A stretch of DNA of 64,000 nt from an uncultured Williamsia sp. (GCF_947494875.1 NZ_CANLWM010000007.1:186001-250000), one strand, 5' to 3'; positions 49,915 through 58,561 are shown, numbered from the stretch's first letter. A program made the numbers and translations. The notes: a model not told the origin generated them from the letters alone.

Positions 49915-50724
49915 ATGGCGGAGACACTGCGCGACCACGGTGACCCGGGCGACGCCCCGTCGGTCCCCGCACCGCTCGTCGAGCCGACCAACCCCGTCCG
50001 CCCCACCGCGGCGGAGGAGGCCAGGACCATCGCGGCGTCGACGAACACCGCCACCCTGGCCAGCCTGACCACCGACGGGGATCCGTGGGCGTCCTACGTG
50101 ACCTTCGGTCTCCTCGGCGGTGACCCCGTGCTGTGCGTGTCCCACATGGCCGAGCACGGACGCAATCTCGCCGCGGATCCTCGCGCGAGCCTCGCCGTCG
50201 TCGCACCCACGTCGGACACGGACCCGTTGGCGGGCAGTCGCATCACGCTGGCCGGGCGCGTCGAGGAGCCGACCGGTGCCGAGTACGACGCGGCGCGCAC
50301 CGCTCACCTCGCCGCCGTCCCCGCGGCCAAGTACTACGTCGACTACAGCGACTTCACGCTGTGGGTGCTCCGGGTCGATCGGGTGCGGTGGGTCGGTGGG
50401 TACGGTCGCATGGACTCCGCGACCGGACCGGATTATGCGGCGGCTCAGCCGGATCCGGTCGCACCGGCGTCGGGGCCCGCCGTCGAGCACCTCAACGCCG
50501 ACCACGCGACTTCTCTCACCGACATGGCCCGTGCCTTCGGCGGTTTCCCCGACGCCACCGGCGCGGTGTGCACCAGCGCCGACCGTTACGGCCTCGACCT
50601 CAAGGTGACCACCCCGCGCGGCATCGCCTACACGCGCGTCGGGTACGCCGAGCCCATCGACGGCATCGACGACCTGCGCGCTGCCACCGTCGACCTCGCC
50701 CGTCGCGCCCGCACCACCGCCTGA
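49915..50724 (+). CDS. HugZ-like haem/flavin oxidoreductase with DUF2470 domain
   Basis: 269 residues from ATG 49915. The N-terminal ~165 residues are a split-barrel pyridoxamine-phosphate-oxidase-like domain (TAAEEARTIAASTNTATLASLTTDGDPWASYVTFGL), and the C-terminal ~85 a DUF2470 domain (VEHLNADHATSLTDMARAFGGF). This combination is that of the HugZ-type haem-utilisation/oxygenase proteins. The start is one base after the FAD gene stop. Role in haem degradation is inferred only. Repeat array C begins 16 nt after the stop. Confidence 0.85.
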   Translation: MAETLRDHGDPGDAPSVPAPLVEPTNPVRPTAAEEARTIAASTNTATLASLTTDGDPWASYVTFGLLGGDPVLCVSHMAEHGRNLAADPRASLAVVAPTSDTDPLAGSRITLAGRVEEPTGAEYDAARTAHLAAVPAAKYYVDYSDFTLWVLRVDRVRWVGGYGRMDSATGPDYAAAQPDPVAPASGPAVEHLNADHATSLTDMARAFGGFPDATGAVCTSADRYGLDLKVTTPRGIAYTRVGYAEPIDGIDDLRAATVDLARRARTTA

Positions 50725-50740
50725 CCCACACCCCGCCCCC

Positions 50741-50803
50741 CGTTCGTTGGGCAGCAGGAACCGTTCGTTGGGCGGTTGGAACCGTTCGTTGGGCGGTTGG
50801 GAC
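50741..50803. repeat. 21-bp tandem repeat array C (3 forward units)
   Basis: Three units at exact 21-bp spacing (50741, 50762, 50783) with the core CGTTGGGCGGTTGGAA; the first has diverged at its right half (GGGCAGCAGG). The central TTGGGCGGTTGGA is shared with arrays A and B, while the flanking bases differ. It lies 16 nt after the HugZ-like stop and 73 bp before the HNH gene. Confidence 0.88.
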
Positions 50804-50827
50804 ACCCGAAACCGTTTGTTCACAGCC

Positions 50828-50841
50828 GACTTCGCGAAGTC
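50828..50841. repeat. 14-bp perfect palindrome GACTTCGCGAAGTC
   Basis: Self-complementary over 14 bp, 35 bp before the HNH-gene start and 25 bp after repeat array C. Could be an operator or part of the repeat-associated element; no partner copy is seen in the window. Confidence 0.5.
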
Positions 50842-50875
50842 TGTCGTGTCGGACCCCTCGTGTACACATGTACGT

Positions 50876-52141
50876 ATGACGAGGGCGGGCACCATCGACG
50901 CGCGGGACGCGCTGCGTGATGTGATGGCTGTGCTCGCCCACCTTCCCGCTGCCGGTGATGAAGCCGAGGCGGTTGATCGGATCTCCCTGATGGAGTCGAT
51001 CAAATGGGCCTGTGCCGCGGGGCAGGCCGCCGACACTCTGCGGTTGCAGGAGTTGCGGTCCGCCGCCGAGGCCGAGCGTGGCGTGCCAGTCGAGAGACGG
51101 TGCCGCGGACTGTCGGCCGAGGTGGCGTTGGCGCGGCGAGTCTCCGGGAACGCCGGTGGCCGGCATCTCGGGTTCGCCCGCGCGATGGGCGAGATGCCCA
51201 ACACCTTCGCTCGCCTGCGCGACGGCTCGTTGTCGGAGTGGCGGGCGACGATCCTGGTCCGCGAGACCGGCTACCTCCAGGTCGAGGATCGGCGCGTCAT
51301 CGATCACGCACTGTGTTCCGACCCGGCCACGCTCGACGGGGTCGGTGACCGCGCTCTGGAGGCGTTGGCGAAGCAGATCGCCTACCAGCGTGACCCACAC
51401 GCCGTCGTCGATCGCAACGCATCCGCGCCGAAGGACCGTCGCGTCACGATGCGGCCGAAACCCGATGCGATGGTTCAGCTCTCCGCGCTACTACCGATGA
51501 AGGCCGGGATCGCCGCCTATGCCGCACTCAAGCAGCACGCGGACGGCCTCGTCGGGGACGGTGACCGCAGCCACGCCCAGATCATGGCCGACACCGTTGT
51601 CGAACGCCTCACCGGCAAAGCCCGCGCCGAAGACGTGGCCGTCTCCGTCGATGTCGTCGTCAGCGCGGATGTCCTCGTCGGAGACTCCTCCGCCGCGGCG
51701 GAGGTTCCCGGCTACGGGCCGATCCCGGCTGATACCGCCCGGGACCTGATCGCCGATACCCTCGACGCGGACGCGCTGGTGACGCTGCGACGGCTGTTCG
51801 CAGCCCCCGACTCCGGTGCGCTCGTCGCGATGGAGTCGAAGGCCAGGATCTTCCCCTCCGGGCTGCGACGTTTCATCACCCGCCGCGACGTCTCGTGTCG
51901 CTTCCCGTACTGCGACGCCCCGATCGCCGAGATCGACCACGCACACCCCCACCACGACGGCGGACCGACGGACGCACTCAACGCGCTGGGCGAATGCCGC
52001 ACCCACAACCGGCAGAAAGAGAACCCCGGCTGGGCGGTCACCACCGCGATCGACGACGACGGCACCCACGACGCGTTTATACGAACACCCACCGGACACG
52101 AACACCGCTCCCGCGCACCGGCGCGACCGGACGCCGCGTGA
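50876..52141 (+). CDS. DUF222-HNH endonuclease-domain protein (13E12-like)
   Basis: 421 residues from ATG 50876. The N-terminal ~300 residues are DUF222 (IKWACAAGQAADTLRLQELRSAAEAE...); the C-terminal HNH motif is around residues 340-375: CRFPYCDAPIAEIDHAHPHHDGG. This is the 13E12 repeat-family architecture, present in many copies in mycobacterial relatives and associated with mobile or prophage-like elements. Nuclease activity is assumed, not shown. A repeat array and a palindrome precede it. It converges on the LemA gene with 6 bp between stops. Confidence 0.88.
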   Translation: MTRAGTIDARDALRDVMAVLAHLPAAGDEAEAVDRISLMESIKWACAAGQAADTLRLQELRSAAEAERGVPVERRCRGLSAEVALARRVSGNAGGRHLGFARAMGEMPNTFARLRDGSLSEWRATILVRETGYLQVEDRRVIDHALCSDPATLDGVGDRALEALAKQIAYQRDPHAVVDRNASAPKDRRVTMRPKPDAMVQLSALLPMKAGIAAYAALKQHADGLVGDGDRSHAQIMADTVVERLTGKARAEDVAVSVDVVVSADVLVGDSSAAAEVPGYGPIPADTARDLIADTLDADALVTLRRLFAAPDSGALVAMESKARIFPSGLRRFITRRDVSCRFPYCDAPIAEIDHAHPHHDGGPTDALNALGECRTHNRQKENPGWAVTTAIDDDGTHDAFIRTPTGHEHRSRAPARPDAA

Positions 52142-52147
52142 CGACCT

Positions 52148-52711
52148 TCAGAAGCTGACGGTCGGCGGTGCCTGCTGGCCCTCGGGGGCCTTGTAGAACT
52201 CCCGACGGCTCACCTTGGCGATGCCGGAGAAGAACATCCACGGGATGGTCGAGACGAGGGTGTTCAGTGTGCTCACCGCATCGTTGTAATACTGCCGGGC
52301 GAAGGAAATCTGGTTCTCCGTGTCGGTGAGCTGACGCTGCAGATCGAGGAAGCTGCTGTCCGCCTTGAGGTCCGGGTAGGCCTCGGCGACCGCCATCACG
52401 TCGACGAGCGCCTTCTGCAGCTGCGCATCGGCGGCGGCCTTCTCCGGCACCGCACCACCCTGGGCGGCAGCCGCCACCCGCGACCGCGCCTCCGTGACCG
52501 CCTCCAGCACGCCCTTCTCATGTGCCGCATAGCCCTTGACGGTGTTCACGAGGTTCGGGATGAGGTCGGCCCGTCGGGTCAGCTGGACGTCGATGCCGCC
52601 GAGCGCCTCCTGCGCCCCGATGTCGGCCTTGCGCAGCTTGTTGAAGCCGACGACGCCGCCGATCACCAGGATCACCACGACGACGACGATCACGATCAGC
52701 GCGATCACCAT
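52148..52711 (-). CDS. LemA family protein
   Basis: 187 residues. A short N-terminal membrane helix (VIALIVIVVVVVILVIGGVVGFNKL) is followed by a helical LemA domain: VQLTRRADLIPNLVNTVKGYAAHEKGVLEAVTEAR and later FARQYYNDAVSTLNTLVSTIPWMFF. LemA proteins are membrane-anchored and their role is unclear. The gene lies 25 bp downstream of the DUF2207 gene, its usual neighbour, and has a GGAG site. Confidence 0.93.
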   Translation of the reverse strand: MVIALIVIVVVVVILVIGGVVGFNKLRKADIGAQEALGGIDVQLTRRADLIPNLVNTVKGYAAHEKGVLEAVTEARSRVAAAAQGGAVPEKAAADAQLQKALVDVMAVAEAYPDLKADSSFLDLQRQLTDTENQISFARQYYNDAVSTLNTLVSTIPWMFFSGIAKVSRREFYKAPEGQQAPPTVSF

Positions 52712-52736
52712 TGCAGAACTCCTCTGTCACCGGTTG

Positions 52737-54497
52737 TCACCATGAACCCCCACCGCCACCGCCCCCGCCCCCGCCGCCGGAGAAGCCACCGCCGGAGAAC
52801 CCGCCGCTAGAACTCGACGACGACTTCTGCGTCGCCTCGTACGACGAGATCGCCGACGACACCGACGACGAGAAGTCCGACGTGAACCCCGCGAACGTGC
52901 CTGCGCCGTAGCCGGCGTAGAAACCCGGACCGCCCGAGAACCAGCCCGGGGCGGGCGGGTCCTCACCGACGGCGACGCGGTACTTCTCGGCCCACACGTC
53001 GGCGACGCCGAACGCCACCGCCCACGGGATGTACTGCGTGTACAGCTCTTTGCGGCCGCTGAAGTCGAAGCGCGCCTCCGACGACCGCGTGCCGAGCACA
53101 CGTCGGAACCCGCCCACCTGCGACCACACGTCGCGACCCTTCTTGGTGCGGAACGTGACCGCGCCGGGCTGCAACACGGGGAGGCAGATCACTGCGAACA
53201 CGGCGAACGGCAGCCCCAGCAGCGACATGTCCAAGGGATTCCAGATGTAGACCACACCCGCGACGACGGCGGCGAGGATCAGTGCGAGCCGGGCAACCGA
53301 GGCAAGCCGTGCGGCCTGCAACAGCCCCGACGACGTCGCCCACGAGCTGAGGCTGCTGTCGAAGTGGGACCGGACGTCCTTGAGCTGCTTGCCTGCATCG
53401 ACGTCGGACGGGTCGGCGGTGAAGGTCGCACCGGGCCGGACCCCCAACGATGCCGCGACGTCATGGGTGACGGTGTCCAGCGGCGTAGGTGGCCGGTCGC
53501 TGCCCCGGATCGACCAGCTGTCGCCCTCTTTCGCGATCGTCGCCGCCCCCCGCTCCCCCATCTCGAGGATGGTCGCGGCGAACAGGTCGTCGGAGGTGCG
53601 CTCGGTCATGACGAACGCGCCCTGCGCCGGACCGAGACCCGCCGGCGGCGCGTACATCAGCGGGAACGCGGGCGCCGGTTCGTGGGTGCTCCGCACGATG
53701 TACGCGGCGACCCCGGCCGCGAGCAGCGCGATGACCCCGACGACGACCGCCCACGGCACCGATCGTCCGAGCACCGAGTCGAAGGCAACGGTCCACGGCA
53801 GTGTGACGCGATCGGGCGTGGGGACGTCGATGCGTGTCTGGAGGGTGACCGGCGTGTGCGGTTCCAGTTCGCCCGTCGCGATCGTCAGTGCGGATCCGGC
53901 CGCTGTCGCGGTGCACCCGGTGGTCGACGCGGTCCCGACCGCGCAGCGGATGTCCTGCGGGGCCGCGGGGAGCTCGACGCGGATCTGACTACGCGCGATC
54001 GGCATCTGCCATCCGCCGGGGATGACGTTCCAGTAGAACTGCGAGCCCGTGGCGCCGTTCTCGGCGCGACCGAGCACGCCCGGGATCGTGTACTCGACGA
54101 CGTAGCGGTGCGCTCCGCTGATGGTGGTGTCGGCGTCGCCGATCTTGGCGACGCGGTAGCGCCCGTTCGACTGGCTGGTCACGTCGAGGCCGTCGGGCTG
54201 CCCGTCCCGGGTCACCGTGATGTCCTCGGGGACCAGCCGGGCGTGCCGGTCGGACGGGTCGACGACGTCGAAGAAGCGGAAGATCCCGTGCTTGCTGACC
54301 GGGAAGTCGACGTCGAGGGTCTCCGTGGCGCGCAGACGGCCGTCTGCCGCGACACGGAAGTCGGCGGCGTAGTCGGTGATCCGCGCGGTCTCCGTCGTCG
54401 GCGAGCCCGAGTCGTCGCCGGCACCCGAGAGCAGCGGGATGAACATCGCGCCCACGGCGACGAGCAGCCCCACGACCACGGTGACGGCTCGCCTCAT
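52737..54497 (-). CDS. DUF2207 membrane protein with Gly-rich C-terminus
   Basis: 586 residues. An N-terminal signal/anchor (VTVVVGLLVAVGAMFIPLL), an extracytoplasmic beta-rich DUF2207 domain (~30-240), membrane segments near residues 250-270 and 405-440, and a C-terminal cytosolic part that ends in an unbroken stretch of Gly with Ser and Trp (SGGGFSGGGGGGG...GGSW). The Gly-rich ending is usual in DUF2207 proteins. With LemA downstream the two probably form a membrane complex of unknown function. Confidence 0.9.
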   Translation of the reverse strand: MRRAVTVVVGLLVAVGAMFIPLLSGAGDDSGSPTTETARITDYAADFRVAADGRLRATETLDVDFPVSKHGIFRFFDVVDPSDRHARLVPEDITVTRDGQPDGLDVTSQSNGRYRVAKIGDADTTISGAHRYVVEYTIPGVLGRAENGATGSQFYWNVIPGGWQMPIARSQIRVELPAAPQDIRCAVGTASTTGCTATAAGSALTIATGELEPHTPVTLQTRIDVPTPDRVTLPWTVAFDSVLGRSVPWAVVVGVIALLAAGVAAYIVRSTHEPAPAFPLMYAPPAGLGPAQGAFVMTERTSDDLFAATILEMGERGAATIAKEGDSWSIRGSDRPPTPLDTVTHDVAASLGVRPGATFTADPSDVDAGKQLKDVRSHFDSSLSSWATSSGLLQAARLASVARLALILAAVVAGVVYIWNPLDMSLLGLPFAVFAVICLPVLQPGAVTFRTKKGRDVWSQVGGFRRVLGTRSSEARFDFSGRKELYTQYIPWAVAFGVADVWAEKYRVAVGEDPPAPGWFSGGPGFYAGYGAGTFAGFTSDFSSSVSSAISSYEATQKSSSSSSGGFSGGGFSGGGGGGGGGGGSW

Positions 54498-54613
54498 GGG
54501 TCGGCAGCGTAATCGAGTGCGCGGGGTTTGCCCGGGTTACCGGGCTCGTCCGATGACGACCTCCCGATTTCGGCCCAGCCCGACGCCTTTGCTAGCCTGG
54601 CAGAGCTTCACCA

Positions 54614-54686
54614 GGGGCTATAGCGCAGTTGGTAGCGCGTCTCGTTCGCATCGAGAAGGTCGGGAGTTCGATTCTCCCTAGCTCCA
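54614..54686 (+). tRNA. tRNA-Ala (anticodon CGC)
   Basis: A complete 73-nt cloverleaf: 7-bp acceptor stem with the G3:U70 identity pair of tRNA-Ala, D stem GCGC/GCGC, anticodon stem TCTCG/CGAGA with loop TTCGCAT (anticodon CGC at 54647-54649), and T stem GGGAG/CTCCC with loop TTCGATT. Discriminator A; the terminal CCA is not encoded. Confidence 0.97.
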
Positions 54687-54783
54687 CTCCATCCGGCGAT
54701 TCATCCCGCATCTCGGTCGACCACCAGGTTCGACGAGGCGCTCACACGACAGGACGAGGACCAATCCTGTCCGCGTTGGCTTC

Positions 54784-54789
54784 TACCGT
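54784..54789 (+). promoter_or_regulatory. -10 element TACCGT before the DUF3052-like gene
   Basis: TACCGT lies 6 nt before ATG 54796; no ribosome-binding site between. Confidence 0.5.
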
Positions 54790-54795
54790 CGGCGC

Positions 54796-55227
54796 ATGAC
54801 CACACAGCAGCCGCGCACCGTCGCGCAGAAGATGGGCATCCGGACGGGCTCACGCGCGCTCCTCCGCGGTGCACCCGCATCCGCCGTGGCCGCGATGATG
54901 CTGCCCACGCTCGACCTCGTCGACACCCCGACCCCCGGCCTGGACCACGTGCACCTCTTCGTCCGGACGCAGCAGCAGCTGCGGTCGGAGTTCGCGACAC
55001 TCCGCGACGCCGTCGGCCCGGCCGGGATGCTCTGGGTCTCCTGGCCGAAGGGTGGTCGACTGGGGACGGACCTCACGATCCGCTCGGTCATCGCGATCGG
55101 ATACGACCGCGGCATGGTGGAGAGCACCTGCCTGCGCATCGACGACACCTGGTCGGGCCTGAAGTTCACCCATCCGAGGCCGGGGAAGGTCTACGCCAAC
55201 AGCTACGGGACACTGCCCGGCCGGTAG
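54796..55227 (+). CDS. DUF3052-like conserved protein
   Basis: 143 residues. Starts with VAQKMGIRTGSRALLRGAPAS, then GLDHVHLFVRTQQQLRSEFATLRDAVGPAGMLWVSWPKGG, a pattern seen in DUF3052-type proteins (a small alpha/beta domain with a Trp-Pro-Lys segment). Function unknown. It lies 110 bp after tRNA-Ala. A TACCGT -10 element is 6 nt from the start, so the message is probably leaderless. Confidence 0.7.
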   Translation: MTTQQPRTVAQKMGIRTGSRALLRGAPASAVAAMMLPTLDLVDTPTPGLDHVHLFVRTQQQLRSEFATLRDAVGPAGMLWVSWPKGGRLGTDLTIRSVIAIGYDRGMVESTCLRIDDTWSGLKFTHPRPGKVYANSYGTLPGR

Positions 55228-55286
55228 CGCCCTCCCGCCGAGCACTGAGGCAGGATCTACGGCACCGCTCCGACATAGAGGTGACC

Positions 55287-56165
55287 ATGAGCCGATCGAC
55301 GCTGCCGGCCGTTCCCCCACTCCAGCTCGCCGACGCCGTCGTCCTGGTGACCGGCGCGGCCGGGGGAATCGGGCGGGCGGTCGCACGAGAACTGCACGGG
55401 CGGGGCGCGCGTCTGGTCCTGGTCGACCTCGATCTCGCCGCCGTGCAGGACGCGGCACGGGGACTGTCGCCGGATCGCGTGCTCGCCCTGGCCGCGGACG
55501 TGACCCGCCGTGAGGATCTCGACGCCGCGGTCGCCGCGGCCATCGAGACCTGGGGACGACTCGACGTGGCGTTCGCCAACGCCGGCATCTCCAGCGGGGA
55601 CACCTCGGAGACCGTCGCGAGCGTCGCCGACGGCGTCTTCGAGAAGGTCATCGCGGTGAACCTGCAGGGCGTCTGGAACACCGTCCGCGCCTCGCTGCCC
55701 GCCGTGCTCGACGCGCAGGGGCATGTCCTGATCACGTCGTCGACGTACGCCTACGTCAACGGGATGGTCAACGCCCCCTATGCGGCCACCAAGGCCGCCG
55801 TGGAGCAGATCGGGCGGGCACTGCGGGTCGAGGTGCGACGGCATGGCGCCACCGCCGGAGTCCTCTACCCCGGGTGGGTGCAGACGCCCATCGCCGACGT
55901 CGCCTTCGGGAAGGACCCGCTCGCGACAGCCCTCGTCGCCCGGGCCTTCCCCGCGCCGTTGCGCCGCCCGATCGCCCCTGCGCGGGTCGGGAGTGCCGTC
56001 GCCGACGGCATCGAGGACCGGCGCGCGCGGATCCAGGTGCCGCGCCGATGGATCCCCGTCTCCGCGCTGCGTGGCATCGTCAACCCGATCTCCGACGCGG
56101 TGCTCCGGTCGGATCGCAGACTCGTCGAGCTCGTCGGCGAGGTCGAGGGTCGTACGTCCCGCTGA
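55287..56165 (+). CDS. SDR family oxidoreductase
   Basis: 292 residues from ATG 55287 (AGAGGTG upstream; GTG 55281 also possible). Cofactor motif TGAAGGIG at ~25-32, NAG in FANAGIS, SSTYAYVNGMVNAPYAATKAAVEQ holding the catalytic Ser, Tyr and Lys. The extended C-terminus after residue 220 (RAFPAPLRRPIAP...) suggests the larger-substrate branch that includes lipid and steroid dehydrogenases. The 6C RNA follows downstream. Confidence 0.88.
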   Translation: MSRSTLPAVPPLQLADAVVLVTGAAGGIGRAVARELHGRGARLVLVDLDLAAVQDAARGLSPDRVLALAADVTRREDLDAAVAAAIETWGRLDVAFANAGISSGDTSETVASVADGVFEKVIAVNLQGVWNTVRASLPAVLDAQGHVLITSSTYAYVNGMVNAPYAATKAAVEQIGRALRVEVRRHGATAGVLYPGWVQTPIADVAFGKDPLATALVARAFPAPLRRPIAPARVGSAVADGIEDRRARIQVPRRWIPVSALRGIVNPISDAVLRSDRRLVELVGEVEGRTSR

Positions 56166-56192
56166 CCCGGCTGCCGAAAATCGACAACACGG

Positions 56193-56222
56193 ACTGGTCA
56201 CAAACCAGTTCACGATCGTGAA
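56193..56222. promoter_or_regulatory. Two adjacent palindromes upstream of the 6C RNA
   Basis: ACTGGT (56193-56198) with ACCAGT (56204-56209), immediately followed by the 14-bp perfect palindrome TTCACGATCGTGAA (56209-56222). The latter ends 6 bp before the predicted -10 element, where a -35 would be. Looks like an operator for the small RNA; the binding protein is not known. Confidence 0.55.
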
Positions 56223-56228
56223 CCTGGG

Positions 56229-56234
56229 TACAGT
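56229..56234 (+). promoter_or_regulatory. -10 element TACAGT for the 6C RNA
   Basis: TACAGT ends 6 nt before the first hairpin base at 56241. No clear -35 hexamer is visible, the place being occupied by the palindrome. Confidence 0.45.
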
Positions 56235-56240
56235 CAGCAA

Positions 56241-56356
56241 CGGACCGTATGGGGTGTCCCCCCCAATCCCCATCCGATCCGCTCCGCGCACCGCGTGGAG
56301 TATCTCCTCGGAGATGCCGACGGCCCCCTGTCTCCCCCGACCCGGGGGCCGTCGGT
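56241..56356 (+). ncRNA. 6C small RNA (two hairpins with C-rich loops)
   Basis: Hairpin 1 pairs ATGGGG (56249-56254) with CCCCAT (56268-56273), with outer CGGA/TCCG pairing, and has TGTCCCCCCC in its loop. Hairpin 2 is a 12-bp perfect stem, CCGACGGCCCCC (56317-56328) with GGGGGCCGTCGG (56344-56355), and has TGTCTCCCCC in its loop. Two hairpins with loops of six or so Cs are the definition of the actinobacterial 6C RNA motif (M. tuberculosis B11). It has its own promoter element and acts in trans by C-rich loop pairing in mycobacteria. Ends are approximate. Confidence 0.85.
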
Positions 56357-56374
56357 CCGGGGATCCGGACGGTG

Positions 56375-56647
56375 TCAGCGACCCGTCGGCCGCATCGCTC
56401 CCCCATCGTCCGGCCTGGTCAACGCCGTCAGGGTGTCGATGTGCGACCGCGCCTCCGACAACTCCGTGCGTCGCTCGCGGGCGTCGGCGGGGAGTCGCGG
56501 TGCGGTCCGGCAACCCGGTTCCGCCGCCGCCGTCTCGAGAGCGGAGATCTGACGCTCCAGCCGCGTCGCGACGGTGACGAGGTGATCGAGAAGCGCCTCG
56601 GCCTGGTCGCGCGTGATCCGCTCCGAGCGGCCCGCGTCGAGTGCCAT
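56375..56647 (-). CDS. Small coiled-coil protein, function unknown
   Basis: 90 residues from ATG 56647. Mostly helical: ITRDQAEALLDHLVTVATRLERQISALETAA and later ARERRTELSEARSHIDTLTALT are amphipathic. No membrane segment, no recognised family. A TAGTTT -10 element lies 6 nt before the ATG. It faces the 6C RNA tail to tail, with its stop 18 nt from the RNA's second hairpin. Confidence 0.65.
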   Translation of the reverse strand: MALDAGRSERITRDQAEALLDHLVTVATRLERQISALETAAAEPGCRTAPRLPADARERRTELSEARSHIDTLTALTRPDDGGAMRPTGR

Positions 56648-56653
56648 ACGGAC

Positions 56654-56659
56654 AAACTA
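56654..56659 (-). promoter_or_regulatory. -10 element TAGTTT before the coiled-coil gene
   Basis: On the minus strand TAGTTT lies 6 nt before ATG 56647; no ribosome-binding site. Confidence 0.45.
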
Positions 56660-56733
56660 CCTGTGCATCACGCGTGCTGCATCGGCTGTCGGACCCGCGC
56701 CGGTGGCACGATGGAGCGGATGGGGAACAGAGC

Positions 56734-58218
56734 GTGACGCGCGTCGTCGTCGTCGGGGCCGGGGTCGGGGGACTCTCCGCGGCCGTGCGCCTTGCCGCGG
56801 TCGGCCACGAGGTCACGGTCCTCGAACACGCCGACGAGCCGGGCGGCAAACTCGGCGTCATCCGTCACGACGGGTTCGTCTTCGACACCGGCCCGTCGCT
56901 GGTCACCATCCCCGACATCCTCGAGGACCTGTTCGCGGCGACCGGCGCGCCCCTGCGCGAGGTGCTCGACCTGCAGCGCCTCCCCGTCGCAGCGCAGTAC
57001 CGCTTTCCCGACGGGGCGATCCTGGACATGCCCGGTCATCTCGCGGACATCCCCGACGCACTCGACGCCGCCCTCGGCCCGGGGCGCGGCGAGCAGTGGT
57101 CGTCCTTCCTGGGCCGGGCCGAACGCATGTGGGAGGCGTCGCGCGCGACGTTCCTCGAGAACCCGTTGACCGTCGAGTCGCTGCGCCACAACCACCCCCC
57201 GCTGCGGGACCTGCCGGCGATCGCGCCGCTGCGGACCCTGCGTGGCATCGGGCGGAAGTACCTCTCGGACCCCCGGTTGCTGATGCTGCTGGACCGCTAT
57301 GCGACCTACACCGGGTCCGATCCCCGCCGGGCCCCGGCGGCTCTGGCCACCGTCCCCTGGGCCGAGCAGGCCTATGGGTCCTGGTACATCCGCGGCGGAC
57401 TGGGGCAGATCGCCACAGCGCTGCAGGACCGACTGCTGTCGCTCGGCGGGCGCATCGAGTTCGGCACGTCGGTCGGCACCATCACCACCGAGAACGGCAG
57501 GGCGAGCGGCGTGGCACTGGTCGACGGGTCGCATGTCCCCGCCGACGTCGTCGTCGCGAACGCCGATGCGCGCTCGGTGTACGGCCACCTCCTGCGCACC
57601 CCCACCACGAAGCGGATGGCGCGGCGAGTTCTCGCGCCCACGCCGTCGTTCTCGGGTTTCGTGCTGCTGCTCGCCGTCGACGACCCCCCGGCCGACCAGC
57701 CCCACCATCAGGTGCTGTTCGCCGAGGACTACGACGCCGAGTTCGACGCGCTGTTCGGTCGAGGTGGCGGGCCCCGGCCCGTGGAACGGCCCACCGTCTA
57801 CATCTCCGCACCGGACGACCCGGCGATCGTGCCCGGGCCCCGCACGGGCGCGTGGTTCGTGCTGGTGAACGCGCCACGGCACGAGCCGGGCCACGGGGTC
57901 GACTGGGACACACCGGGACTCGCCGACACCTATGCCGATCACATCCTCGACCTCATGGCCGAACGCGGGGTCGACGTGCGCGACCGCATCCGCTGGCGCG
58001 GGATCCTGTCCCCCGCCGAGCTCGAACGCCGCACGCTGACGCCGGGCGGCTCGATCTACGGCTCGTCGTCGAACGGCGCCCGGGCGGCATTCCTCCGCCC
58101 GCAGAACGCTTCTCCCGTCCCCGGGGTGTACCTCGTCGGCGGATCGTCGCATCCCGGCGGCGGACTGCCGCTGGTGATGCTGTCGGGCAAGATCGTCGCC
58201 GACCTCATCGGTCGCTGA
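56734..58218 (+). CDS. CrtI-type phytoene desaturase-like oxidoreductase
   Basis: 494 residues from GTG 56734. The FAD-binding motif GAGVGGLSAA is at 8-17, followed by VLEHADEPGGKLG, and the C-terminus GVYLVGGSSHPGGGLPLVMLSGKIVADLI is the carotenoid-desaturase signature. CrtI enzymes dehydrogenate phytoene or related carotenoids. No crtB, crtE or lycopene cyclase gene is adjacent, so the substrate may be another carotenoid or lipid. The 3' end overlaps the next gene by 14 nt on opposite strands. Confidence 0.88.
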   Translation: MTRVVVVGAGVGGLSAAVRLAAVGHEVTVLEHADEPGGKLGVIRHDGFVFDTGPSLVTIPDILEDLFAATGAPLREVLDLQRLPVAAQYRFPDGAILDMPGHLADIPDALDAALGPGRGEQWSSFLGRAERMWEASRATFLENPLTVESLRHNHPPLRDLPAIAPLRTLRGIGRKYLSDPRLLMLLDRYATYTGSDPRRAPAALATVPWAEQAYGSWYIRGGLGQIATALQDRLLSLGGRIEFGTSVGTITTENGRASGVALVDGSHVPADVVVANADARSVYGHLLRTPTTKRMARRVLAPTPSFSGFVLLLAVDDPPADQPHHQVLFAEDYDAEFDALFGRGGGPRPVERPTVYISAPDDPAIVPGPRTGAWFVLVNAPRHEPGHGVDWDTPGLADTYADHILDLMAERGVDVRDRIRWRGILSPAELERRTLTPGGSIYGSSSNGARAAFLRPQNASPVPGVYLVGGSSHPGGGLPLVMLSGKIVADLIGR

Positions 58219-58552
58219 GGTCGCCTCCGTCGTAGCCGGCCTGCAGGCGCTTCGGCGCGCGACGGCGCCAGGCGTCGGTCAGCATGTCGCGCACCACACC
58301 CGGGTCGGCGTCAGCGAGGGCGACCGCGACCGCTGAGACCTTCTGACCCCAGAGCACCGGAGTACACCAGGCGAATTCGGCGACGGCCTCGTCGATCTGG
58401 TCCGGCGCCACCATGATCCGCAGCGTCGCGGGGTCGGGGTGCGTCGCGAGGATCGAGGTCCGGAAACGCAGGCAGTCCATCCCGTGGTGGTCGCCGACGG
58501 TGACCTCGGGCAGTCGGCCTGCGTGCGCGACGACGTCCTCCCAGACGACCAC
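58205..58552 (-). CDS. MmcQ/YjbR family protein
   Basis: 115 residues from GTG 58552. WEDVVAHAGRLPEVTVGDHHGMDCLRFR and later IDEAVAEFAWCTPVLWGQKVSAVAV match the small MmcQ/YjbR fold, a DNA-binding-like domain of unknown function. It lies 9 nt downstream of glpR on the same strand and is probably cotranscribed. Confidence 0.82.
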   Translation of the reverse strand: MVVWEDVVAHAGRLPEVTVGDHHGMDCLRFRTSILATHPDPATLRIMVAPDQIDEAVAEFAWCTPVLWGQKVSAVAVALADADPGVVRDMLTDAWRRRAPKRLQAGYDGGDLSDR

Positions 58553-58561
58553 CGACGCCGC

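Noticed and set aside
52737-52800. PE_PGRS-like glycine repeat at the end of the DUF2207 gene
   Set aside because: A Gly/Ser-rich C-terminus is a normal feature of DUF2207 proteins.
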